Positions 1 through 5,095 of a stretch of 8,167 nucleotides of DNA are shown here, piece after piece. Position numbers and translations under genes: made by a program. Source of the DNA: Candidatus Njordarchaeota archaeon (GTDB lineage Archaea > Asgardarchaeota > Njordarchaeia > Njordarchaeales > JAHKLH01); assembly GCA_029856635.1 (NCBI GenBank), contig JAHKLH010000068.1, positions 1 to 8,167 of the forward strand. The letters run 5' to 3'. How positions within the stretch are numbered: the stretch's first letter is position 1; every line of letters starts with the position of its first letter. The notes under the pieces were generated by a model. It saw nothing but the letters and a program-made list of their open reading frames with translations, was not told the DNA's origin and searched no databases.

Positions 1-338
1 GCTACTCCGGGACCCATTCCTCTGACATTGCCAGAGAATGCTGTAGATAGTATGTCTTGTCCGGCAGCATATAAATGTAGTTCTTCTGCTTTTTCTTTTG
101 CTTTGAGGAAGGTGTTCCATGCTAATTCGTGAATTGTGGGATTGTCAACTCCTTTTGTGTGTGTCATGAGTAATTCTAGGTCGTCTCCGGCGTTGAATAC
201 GTAGTAATCTATTATTATGCCCTTCTTTTTTGCTTCTTCTAAACTTTGTTTGGCAACGTTTATCAGTTCTGGATGTACTCTTACATGCCCTGCGACAGAA
301 CCTACATCTGCTTTTATTAATGATACAGTGATTTTCAT
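1..338 (-). CDS. fbp: Fructose-1,6-bisphosphate aldolase/phosphatase, N-terminal part (cut by window edge)
   Basis: This is the archaeal bifunctional class V FBP aldolase/phosphatase. It condenses DHAP and glyceraldehyde-3-phosphate to FBP and then dephosphorylates it to fructose-6-phosphate, the one-way gluconeogenic step in the cytosol. The 112 complete codons begin MKITVSLIKADVGSVAGH and end in the family block GQDILSTAFSGNVRGMGPGV. Residues placed like the family's Mg2+ and phosphate ligands are visible: D11, H18, and D52-D53 in NAGDDLELLMTHT. Family members are about 370-390 residues, so roughly the last two thirds lie to the left of the window. The start at 338 is supported by an AGGTG Shine-Dalgarno 7 nt upstream and by agreement with the family N-terminus. 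The gene is transcribed divergently from rpl2. Recognition is confident; only the truncation limits the call. Confidence 0.95.
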   Translation of the reverse strand, partial: MKITVSLIKADVGSVAGHVRVHPELINVAKQSLEEAKKKGIIIDYYVFNAGDDLELLMTHTKGVDNPTIHELAWNTFLKAKEKAEELHLYAAGQDILSTAFSGNVRGMGPGV

Positions 339-345
339 ATATAAG

Positions 346-350
346 CACCT
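346..350 (-). promoter_or_regulatory. Shine-Dalgarno site of fbp
   Basis: The minus strand reads AGGTG, complementary to the archaeal 16S 3' end, 7 nt before the ATG at 338. It fixes that start and shows that this transcript carries a leader. Confidence 0.7.
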
Positions 351-372
351 ACTTTACAAAAATTAAATCATT

Positions 373-398
373 AAGTATCTTCTTTATGTAAGATACTT
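373..398. repeat. 9-bp perfect inverted repeat in the fbp/rpl2 divergent region, possible operator
   Basis: AAGTATCTT (373-381) and AAGATACTT (390-398) are exact reverse complements separated by the 8-nt spacer CTTTATGT. The spacer is itself TATA-like. A TATA box there would place a rightward start near 410, just at the rpl2 Shine-Dalgarno, and a leftward start near 360, just ahead of the fbp site. The geometry suits a regulator-binding site covering a shared or back-to-back promoter. That role is inference; the repeat is seen directly. Confidence 0.5.
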
Positions 399-410
399 TT
401 GATGCTGCTT

Positions 411-415
411 GGTGA
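411..415 (+). promoter_or_regulatory. Shine-Dalgarno site of rpl2
   Basis: GGTGA lies 6 nt before the ATG at 422, a canonical archaeal ribosome binding site and spacing. It supports the chosen L2 start. Confidence 0.75.
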
Positions 416-421
416 GAAAAA

Positions 422-1165
422 ATGGGTAAACGTATAAGAGCACAGAGATACGGTCGTGGAAAATCTCCAAACTTTAGGGCACCACCAAATATACGATTTG
501 GACCTGCGAGATTGCCTGATTGGGAAGAGTCATTGAAAGATGTTGTCAAAGGTCGTGTTGTTGCAATAAAGCATGAGCCTGGCCGTCAAGCGCCGCTGAT
601 GTTAGTGCGATTTGTAAGAAAAGATGGAAGTATTGAAATGCGATGGCTTATTGCCGCTGAGGGTGTATATGTTGGAAAAACGATTGAAATTGGTCCAAAT
701 GCTGAGATTGATGTAGGAAATGCCGTGCCTTTGTGGAGATTACCAGAGGGTTTCTTTGTTTACAACATAGAGAAGATACCTGGTGATGGAGGACGATTCA
801 TGCGTGCAGCGGGCTGCTATGCTGTAATAAAAGCACATTTAGAAGAGGGTCTTACTGAGTTGGAGTTGCCTAATAAGAGATCAATAAGAGTCCCTTCGAA
901 TTGTAGAGCTCAAATTGGAGTAGTAGCGGGCGGTGGTGTAACAGAATTACCTTTGGTTAAGGCGGGTAATGCGTACCATAAATGGAGTAGAAAAGCACAT
1001 ATATGGCCAAGAACCCGTGGTGTTGCAATGAATGCTGTGGATCATCCTTTCGGTGGTGGACGATCACAGAGTCCAGGTCAGCCAAAGTGTGTTTCTAAGC
1101 ATGCACCTCCAGGTAAGAAGGTTGGAAGCTTTGGTGCGCGAAGGAGTGGAATTCGTAAGAAATAA
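422..1165 (+). CDS. rpl2: Large ribosomal subunit protein uL2
   Basis: This is universal ribosomal protein L2, which binds 23S rRNA near the peptidyl-transferase centre and supports subunit association. It is 247 residues long and begins MGKRIRAQRYGRGK like archaeal and eukaryotic L2/L8 proteins. The hallmark block RGVAMNAVDHPFGGG spans about residues 199-213 and carries the conserved His (H208) corresponding to E. coli H229. A basic tail, ending GARRSGIRKK, follows as expected. Length is full for an archaeal L2. In most archaea rpl2 sits in the S10-type cluster between rpl23 and rps19. Here the upstream neighbour is a divergent fbp and the downstream neighbour a GTPase gene 135 bp away, so the gene looks detached from that cluster and has its own promoter region. 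Identity is certain; the detachment is based only on the immediate neighbours. Confidence 0.98.
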   Translation: MGKRIRAQRYGRGKSPNFRAPPNIRFGPARLPDWEESLKDVVKGRVVAIKHEPGRQAPLMLVRFVRKDGSIEMRWLIAAEGVYVGKTIEIGPNAEIDVGNAVPLWRLPEGFFVYNIEKIPGDGGRFMRAAGCYAVIKAHLEEGLTELELPNKRSIRVPSNCRAQIGVVAGGGVTELPLVKAGNAYHKWSRKAHIWPRTRGVAMNAVDHPFGGGRSQSPGQPKCVSKHAPPGKKVGSFGARRSGIRKK

Positions 1166-1190
1166 ACTTTAATTATGTGAAACTTTAAAT

Positions 1191-1208
1191 TGTTTTTCTC
1201 TTCCTCTT
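1191..1208 (+). terminator. T-rich tract after rpl2, probable archaeal terminator
   Basis: About 25 nt after the rpl2 stop the coding strand becomes a pyrimidine-rich, T-rich tract that includes a run of five Ts. This is the usual form of intrinsic termination in archaea. No strong hairpin precedes it. Confidence 0.4.
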
Positions 1209-1214
1209 GGTGGT

Positions 1215-1226
1215 CATATATTTTAA
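1215..1226 (+). promoter_or_regulatory. Candidate TATA box for the MglA-like GTPase gene
   Basis: CATATATTTTAA lies 75-86 nt before the chosen ATG at 1301 and would start transcription near 1250. A second AT-rich palindrome, AAAAATATTTTT at 1242-1253, is an alternative TATA element giving a shorter leader. Neither can be chosen from sequence alone. Confidence 0.35.
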
Positions 1227-1300
1227 TTCTTTATTATTGCAAAAAATATTTTTGTTGTGTACTGATTATTGTTTTTGTTGGAGAGTTCGTGGGGGAGAGT

Positions 1301-1921
1301 ATGGTATATCGTGATTCTCAGGGACGTATACGATTTAAGATTGTTTTCTGGGGTCCCAGTCTTAGTGGTAAAACTACTATGCTTAAGGCATTATACAATA
1401 GATTAAGGGTGAAGATTAAGGGCAAAATAAAGAGTATTGAGGATCCCTCTGGTCGAACCTTGTTTTTTGATTATGTTCCATTCGGACTGCGTGGAAATGT
1501 CGTATTTGATGTGTACACTGTTCCGGGACAACGTCGTCATAGGAGACAGCGAAAGATAATATTACAGGGTGCTGATGCGATAATTTTTGTTGTTGATAGC
1601 TCGCCAGATGCTTTAGCCGAGAACATTTATTCATTTCGTGAATTAAAGGAGTTTTTGGGTCAAGAATTCGATGAAATTCCGATAGTGGTTGCATTGAATA
1701 AGAGGGATCTTGATGATGCATTACCTGAGAGAGTCTTAGTTAAGGCTTTGAGACTTGATGGTCCTTGGCCAATTCATAAAACTATAGCTACAGAGGGATT
1801 AGGAGTAAAGCGTGTGTTTCAGGATGCTGCGCAGTTGTCAATATTATACCGTGCATTTCCAAATGAATATGAGCGTTTTAGAAGAAGCTTAGCATTAGAG
1901 ACGAGAGAGAAATTTAGATAA
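1301..1921 (+). CDS. MglA-like Ras-superfamily small GTPase
   Basis: This is a 206-residue GTPase resembling bacterial MglA, the polarity-switch GTPase, and its archaeal relatives. G1 is GPSLSGKTT (18-26). The switch I segment GRTLFFDYVP (51-60) closely matches MglA and includes R52, which aligns with the MglA intrinsic arginine finger. G3 is YTVPGQ (72-77), with Thr replacing the Asp of the Ras DxxG, an MglA hallmark, and Q77 as catalytic glutamine. G4 is NKRD (133-136), and ATEG (163-166) is G5-like. The start at 1301 follows a GGGGAG Shine-Dalgarno-like run. The frame is open back to 1190 with a hydrophobic stretch, but that comes from the T-rich intergenic DNA and I reject it. The last 8 bp overlap the convergent membrane-protein gene. 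Partners such as a roadblock-domain protein are not in the window. The family call is strong; the cellular role is unknown. Confidence 0.88.
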   Translation: MVYRDSQGRIRFKIVFWGPSLSGKTTMLKALYNRLRVKIKGKIKSIEDPSGRTLFFDYVPFGLRGNVVFDVYTVPGQRRHRRQRKIILQGADAIIFVVDSSPDALAENIYSFRELKEFLGQEFDEIPIVVALNKRDLDDALPERVLVKALRLDGPWPIHKTIATEGLGVKRVFQDAAQLSILYRAFPNEYERFRRSLALETREKFR

Positions 1922-2522
1922 ATGGAATTTGTGTTACGATTCTCTTTGAAATCTTTGAAATTATTATCAAGGTTACGAGTAAAAGGATTGGAGCAATGTA
2001 AGGTATTCCTATAAGTATACTAAAAATCGTTCCAAAACTGGGTAAGAAGTATCCGCTAAAGAATGAAATGCTGAGCATATCGTCTATATTTCTTGCTGAA
2101 AAATCTAATTCTTCGATCATCTGTTGAGCAAATCTTAAAATCAGGTTTTTGCTCTGAATCACATGTTGTGGATTAATTATTGCTTCGTTTATAAGGAGTG
2201 CTGTGTTTTTATGAAATTTATCATTAATTTTTTCGCTGATCCTGTAGAGATTTATAGTTTCCATTGAAATGAGAATTTCATGAAATCTTTTACCAACAGT
2301 GGGAAAAATTAGTGTCAATTCTCTTATCGCATGAAATAAGTTCTCAAATCGATCGACGGCATAATTTATTACCGCAAGAAAATATGCAAAGAAAGTTCCT
2401 TCGAATTTTTCTAACCATCTTACTTGCGATGTTTTTTTGAGTTTAAGTAATTCCTTTGAAGTGTGTACTCCTAGAAAAATGGATCCTACGATCATTAATA
2501 TGATTAATGCCACGAACATCAT
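1914..2522 (-). CDS. Membrane protein of unknown function, weakly T2SF/TadC-like
   Basis: I do not recognise this 202-residue protein with confidence. It has an N-terminal membrane segment (about 3-19), then a roughly 130-residue helical, charged middle (20-150). It ends in a hydrophobic hairpin of two segments (about 153-171 and 174-190) with a Gly-Ile-Pro turn, then a short basic tail. A helical cytoplasmic block followed by two membrane helices recalls the T2SF domain of TadC/ArlJ-type platform proteins, but I see no diagnostic motif, so that is only a suggestion. The start is one of two adjacent ATGs (2522 or 2519). An AGGT site upstream suits the second slightly better by spacing. Its stop lies inside the convergent GTPase gene. 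It reads from its own apparent promoter, downstream of nob1 on the same strand. Confidence 0.75.
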   Translation of the reverse strand: MMFVALIILMIVGSIFLGVHTSKELLKLKKTSQVRWLEKFEGTFFAYFLAVINYAVDRFENLFHAIRELTLIFPTVGKRFHEILISMETINLYRISEKINDKFHKNTALLINEAIINPQHVIQSKNLILRFAQQMIEELDFSARNIDDMLSISFFSGYFLPSFGTIFSILIGIPYIAPILLLVTLIIISKISKRIVTQIPFI

Positions 2523-2553
2523 GCTTACCTGGATTAAGAATGACCATCACGTT

Positions 2554-2623
2554 CATCATTAATTCTTCGGAACATTCTTTCGAGCAAGTATTTAAGAGTT
2601 CATTCAATCGTCAATTAATGATG
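2554..2623. repeat. 11-bp perfect inverted repeat with distant arms
   Basis: CATCATTAATT (2554-2564) and AATTAATGATG (2613-2623) are exact reverse complements 48 nt apart. They flank the candidate TATA box of the membrane-protein gene. The right arm lies almost entirely in the loop of the neighbouring hairpin at 2606-2639. Confidence 0.5.
2589..2595 (-). promoter_or_regulatory. Candidate TATA box for the membrane-protein gene
   Basis: The minus strand reads CTCTTAAATACT here. The core TTAAATA matches the archaeal TATA consensus and predicts a start near 2565-2568, giving a leader of about 45 nt that contains the AGGT ribosome site. It suggests the gene can be expressed independently of nob1. 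Confidence 0.45.
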
Positions 2624-2639
2624 CGGTTAGTTGACGATT
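2606..2639. repeat. Inverted repeat/hairpin at the 3' end of nob1
   Basis: AATCGTCAA (2606-2614) and TTGACGATT (2631-2639) are exact reverse complements. Read as plus-strand RNA the stem extends inward through two G-U and three A-U pairs to a 6-nt loop. Read as minus-strand RNA, the direction of nob1, the 9-bp stem stands but the inner extension has two mismatches. The repeat reaches into the nob1 stop codon (2638-2640). It could protect or process the 3' end, terminate transcription, or bind a protein. Confidence 0.5.
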
Positions 2640-3165
2640 ACTCTTTTACCTTTTTTCTGATAAGGATATATTTTTTCGAACCACACTCTGGACACTCGTC
2701 AAGCTCAACAGAATAAACTGTTTTGCACACCATGCATTTTTTTCTTATGATGATTCTTTTTCTGATTCTTCGATTTAAAACCGATAAAATTTCAATTCCA
2801 AGTTTTTTAGCCAGATTTTGAATTGCAAAGTCCTCTGTTGCGACTTTTGCTTTTTCCTGATAGGCAAGTGCAAGTACTGTTATATCTGTCTTGGATAATT
2901 TTATTTTATCACCTGTTTCACTGGCGATTTTTCTGATAAGAGTAACATTTTCTCTTTGGGGACTCATCACGATAATTTTATCTTTAACACTTTCAAAAGC
3001 AATTTGTGCTGCTTCATCCTTTAATTCGCTCACTACTTCTGGTGTAGTTAGAATTTGTAAGTCATCCTTTATAACTAATTCGTAAATTTTTCCTGTCTTA
3101 AGAACACGCAACAGGGAACTTGTATCAAAAACTATCTTTGTAACCACATTACTAACCAAAATCAT
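2638..3165 (-). CDS. nob1: Nob1, PIN-domain endonuclease for 16S rRNA 3'-end maturation
   Basis: Nob1 cleaves pre-rRNA to form the mature 3' end of small-subunit rRNA during late 30S assembly. The 175 residues form a PIN domain followed by a zinc ribbon. Acidic residues placed for the PIN metal site are D14 (IVFDTSSLL), E47 (VVSELKDE), D94 (LSKTDITVLALA) and D112 (ATEDFAIQNLA). The ribbon is CMVCKTVYSVELDECPECGS with cysteines at 144, 147, 158 and 161. Length is normal for archaeal Nob1. No clear Shine-Dalgarno precedes the ATG at 3165. A GTG six codons in (3147) would also give a sensible N-terminus, so the start is uncertain by six residues. The gene is divergent from rpoN. Transcription may be nearly leaderless, given the 28 bp to the nearest plus-strand ATG (3194) and the 46 bp to the chosen rpoN start. 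Confidence 0.93.
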   Translation of the reverse strand: MILVSNVVTKIVFDTSSLLRVLKTGKIYELVIKDDLQILTTPEVVSELKDEAAQIAFESVKDKIIVMSPQRENVTLIRKIASETGDKIKLSKTDITVLALAYQEKAKVATEDFAIQNLAKKLGIEILSVLNRRIRKRIIIRKKCMVCKTVYSVELDECPECGSKKYILIRKKVKE

Positions 3166-3167
3166 GA

Positions 3168-3177
3168 TTAATAAATT
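3168..3177 (+). promoter_or_regulatory. Candidate TATA box for rpoN
   Basis: TTAATAAATT lies immediately upstream of the nob1 start and would initiate rightward transcription near 3198, just before the rpoN Shine-Dalgarno at 3201. The spacing fits a short-leader archaeal promoter. The same AT-rich stretch is also the nob1 upstream region, so the two genes share a 46-bp divergent control region. Confidence 0.45.
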
Positions 3178-3211
3178 TTTTGCGAATTAACTTATGAAAA
3201 GGGGAGTTGTT

Positions 3212-3433
3212 ATGATAATACCAGTTCGTTGTTTTACCTGTGGTAAGCCTATTGGTCACTTATGGGAGGAATTCAAGAAACGTGTTGAAAAAGGAGAAGA
3301 TCCAGGAAAAGTTCTTGATGATCTTGGAATTATTAAGGAATGTTGCAGGAGAATGTTTATTACCCATATTGATGAGATTGATACCATAATTGCATACGAG
3401 GAAAAAATTACACCACCCCCTGAGGAGAAGTAA
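3212..3433 (+). CDS. rpoN: DNA-directed RNA polymerase subunit N (Rpb10 homologue)
   Basis: This is the small zinc-binding subunit of archaeal RNA polymerase, part of the assembly platform with subunits D, L and P. The start at 3212 gives the family N-terminus MIIPVRCFTCGKPIG, and a GGGGAG Shine-Dalgarno sits 5 nt upstream. An in-frame ATG at 3194 would add six residues not seen in the family. The atypical zinc site is complete: C7 and C10 in CFTC, and C44-C45 in the signature ECCRRMFITH. Length is 73 residues, slightly longer than usual because of a tail ending in prolines and glutamates. In many archaea rpoN lies with rps9, rpl13 and rpoK. Here it is divergent from nob1 and followed after 18 nt by a methyltransferase gene likely on the same transcript. 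Confidence 0.97.
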   Translation: MIIPVRCFTCGKPIGHLWEEFKKRVEKGEDPGKVLDDLGIIKECCRRMFITHIDEIDTIIAYEEKITPPPEEK

Positions 3434-3451
3434 AATACTTGTGAATAAACT

Positions 3452-4348
3452 ATGAGTTTTAGGGTATATGAGTTCAAGCCTATAAACTGGCCAATATTAT
3501 CGGGCTTTGAATTGGAAAATATTTCTGGAAAAAGGGGAAAAATTCGTATATCTGTGTCGCTTGGAAAACATGGAGATATCCCAGCATATGTTGATGATGA
3601 ACATCTTACATTTGAGTTTGAAAGTAAAGAGATCGAAGTACCTCTAAATGAATTGCACAACATTCTTGATGAACCAAGGAAAGTATGTGTTATAGATCCC
3701 GCAACTAACCATATTTATCGTGCTGCAATTTTTGATAGGCATTTTTATCAGTTGGTTGTACCTGCAAAGGATGTAGAACCAACTATCGAAATAGATGGAA
3801 TACACATGCATGGAATCAAAGACACAACTCCTTTGAGAGAAGCGAGGGAAAAAGTTAAATTATTGCACATAAAACCAAAAGAAAAAGTGCTAGATATATG
3901 TACTGGACTTGGTTATACGGCGACATGGGAGATAAAATTCGGAGCCAAAGTGATTACAATAGAAAAAGATGAAAACGTCTTACGTCTTGCTGAGTTTAAC
4001 CCGTGGAGTTCTCATCTCAGATATGTAAGAATAATTGTGGGAGATGCTGTTGAGATAATTCCTCAACTTAAATCACAATCATTTGATAAAATTCTTCACG
4101 ATCCACCACGATTAACAAATGAAAGCGGATATCTTTACTCGAGAGATTTCTATGCTGAATTGTTTCGTATACTAAGAAGAGGCGGCTTATTGTTTCATTA
4201 TGTAGGCACTCCACATGCATCCAAAAGAAGAGGAAGAAAGAGAATCCTAGAGGGCGTTTGCAGGCGGCTTTCCTCTGTTGGCTTTCATGTCATTAAAGTC
4301 ATTAGAGATAAAAGAAGAGGATGGATACTAGCTAAGAAACCAAGATGA
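3452..4348 (+). CDS. COG2521-type archaeal SAM-dependent methyltransferase
   Basis: This is a Rossmann-fold class I methyltransferase of the group annotated as predicted archaeal methyltransferase; the substrate is unknown. The 298 residues comprise an N-terminal region (1-125) with the typical lead-in EIDGIHMHGIKDTTP, then the catalytic core. Motif I is VLDICTGLGYTA (146-157), an acidic loop IEKD follows strand 2 (170-173), GDA is at 197-199, and motif IV is DPPR (217-220). DPPR recalls enzymes acting on ring or exocyclic nitrogens or on carbon of nucleic acids, so an RNA substrate is plausible but not shown. The C-terminal third is strongly basic, with an RRGRKR patch near 259-264, also compatible with nucleic-acid binding. 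The gene follows rpoN by 18 nt with only a weak GTGA as ribosome site. It ends 2 bp from the convergent nucleotidyltransferase gene. Confidence 0.85.
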   Translation: MSFRVYEFKPINWPILSGFELENISGKRGKIRISVSLGKHGDIPAYVDDEHLTFEFESKEIEVPLNELHNILDEPRKVCVIDPATNHIYRAAIFDRHFYQLVVPAKDVEPTIEIDGIHMHGIKDTTPLREAREKVKLLHIKPKEKVLDICTGLGYTATWEIKFGAKVITIEKDENVLRLAEFNPWSSHLRYVRIIVGDAVEIIPQLKSQSFDKILHDPPRLTNESGYLYSRDFYAELFRILRRGGLLFHYVGTPHASKRRGRKRILEGVCRRLSSVGFHVIKVIRDKRRGWILAKKPR

Positions 4349-4350
4349 AT

Positions 4351-5052
4351 TCATGATTGTAAAAGTCTTCTAATGGCTGGATTTCTAGCACTTTCTTCTT
4401 CTAGTACTTTAAACCAGTCCTCATCCGGGTTTAGGAGTCTGCGCCAGAAAATACCTGTCCTCCCTACTTTATCTCGTTTGGTCAAAGCTTCTACACGGTC
4501 ACGTACTGTTGCTATACTTATGTTCAGAAGTCTTGCAACCTCATGCTCTCTTCCAATAATTGACCACTCTTCATGTCCAAAATCGGTTGGTTTTATAAAA
4601 CACAGCCTCTTATCAACTCCACACACTCGTTTTTTGTAATCTTCAGCTTCATTCAAGGACATACATCCCGTAAATCTAAAAAATTCTTCCTCAACTTTGG
4701 AAAATTTACTTAGTGGAAACTCTATGATGACATTAGATTTGAGCGTAATAACACCTTTTATTGCGGTTTTAGGCGTTGCCATAATAATTTCACGTGCAAT
4801 TATTCCAAAAGTCTCTAGCAAAACCTCTAACTCAAGAGGATTGATTAAATACGGAATTGCAATATCGATGTCACTAGTACTTGAAACGTCACCTCTCGCA
4901 ACAGAGCCGTAGAGTATACAATTAAAGCCATGCAAGACTAGAAGTCTCATTACTTTTACTGCTTCCTCTCTGAGCTTCTTTAGTAAGTCCCAATGCTTCC
5001 TAGAATACTTAACAATTAAATGATGATACGCTGGCGCCACTTTTTCTCGCAT
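4351..5052 (-). CDS. Predicted nucleotidyltransferase with C-terminal helix-turn-helix (COG2413-like)
   Basis: This is a Pol beta-fold nucleotidyltransferase of unknown substrate. The signature GSVARGDVSSTSDIDIAI spans 49-66, giving the helical-turn Gly-Ser and the metal pair D61/D63. E111 in NVIIEFPLSKF is a good candidate for the third carboxylate. The site therefore looks intact. Residues about 165-190 (EHEVARLLNISIATVRDRVE) look like a helix-turn-helix, followed by an Arg/Trp-rich tail. At 233 residues it is longer than minimal MNT toxin-antitoxin nucleotidyltransferases, and no HEPN partner is next to it, so I do not call it a toxin-antitoxin component. The combination and size suit the archaeal COG2413 group, but that assignment is from memory. 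It is divergent from the primase-polymerase gene with 43 bp between the starts, and no Shine-Dalgarno is evident. Confidence 0.82.
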   Translation of the reverse strand: MREKVAPAYHHLIVKYSRKHWDLLKKLREEAVKVMRLLVLHGFNCILYGSVARGDVSSTSDIDIAIPYLINPLELEVLLETFGIIAREIIMATPKTAIKGVITLKSNVIIEFPLSKFSKVEEEFFRFTGCMSLNEAEDYKKRVCGVDKRLCFIKPTDFGHEEWSIIGREHEVARLLNISIATVRDRVEALTKRDKVGRTGIFWRRLLNPDEDWFKVLEEESARNPAIRRLLQS

Positions 5053-5084
5053 TTTTAGTCAACAAACTGTCATTTATTTTATTT

Positions 5085-5095
5085 GGGATATAAAG
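5085..5095 (-). promoter_or_regulatory. Candidate TATA box for the nucleotidyltransferase gene
   Basis: The minus strand reads CTTTATATCCC. It predicts a start near 5064 and a leader of about 12 nt before the ATG at 5052. On the plus strand the same bases sit directly before the AEP gene start, so the two divergent genes probably share this 43-bp region. The TTTATTTTATTT stretch at 5073-5084 may serve the rightward gene, but the spacing is short. Confidence 0.4.

Noticed and set aside
1242..1253. AAAAATATTTTT palindrome as a specific operator
   Set aside because: It is low-complexity AT sequence in a promoter region, where chance palindromes are common; kept only as an alternative TATA element.
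1190..1300. N-terminal extension of the GTPase frame with a very hydrophobic stretch that could be a membrane anchor
   Set aside because: The codons come from the T-rich terminator and promoter-like DNA, and MglA-type proteins start close to the strand before the P-loop. An ATG with a GGGGAG site lies at 1301.
2507..2716. Plus-strand frame of 69 codons spanning the nob1/membrane-protein intergenic region
   Set aside because: It overlaps the nob1 zinc ribbon and the membrane-protein start antisense, has no ribosome site, and its composition is not protein-like.
3194..3211. Earlier in-frame ATG for rpoN
   Set aside because: It would add MKRGVV before the conserved MIIPVRCFTCGK. The GGGGAG site is placed for the ATG at 3212.
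4351..5052. Toxin-antitoxin nucleotidyltransferase
   Set aside because: The protein is about twice the size of MNT-type antitoxins and no HEPN gene is adjacent.
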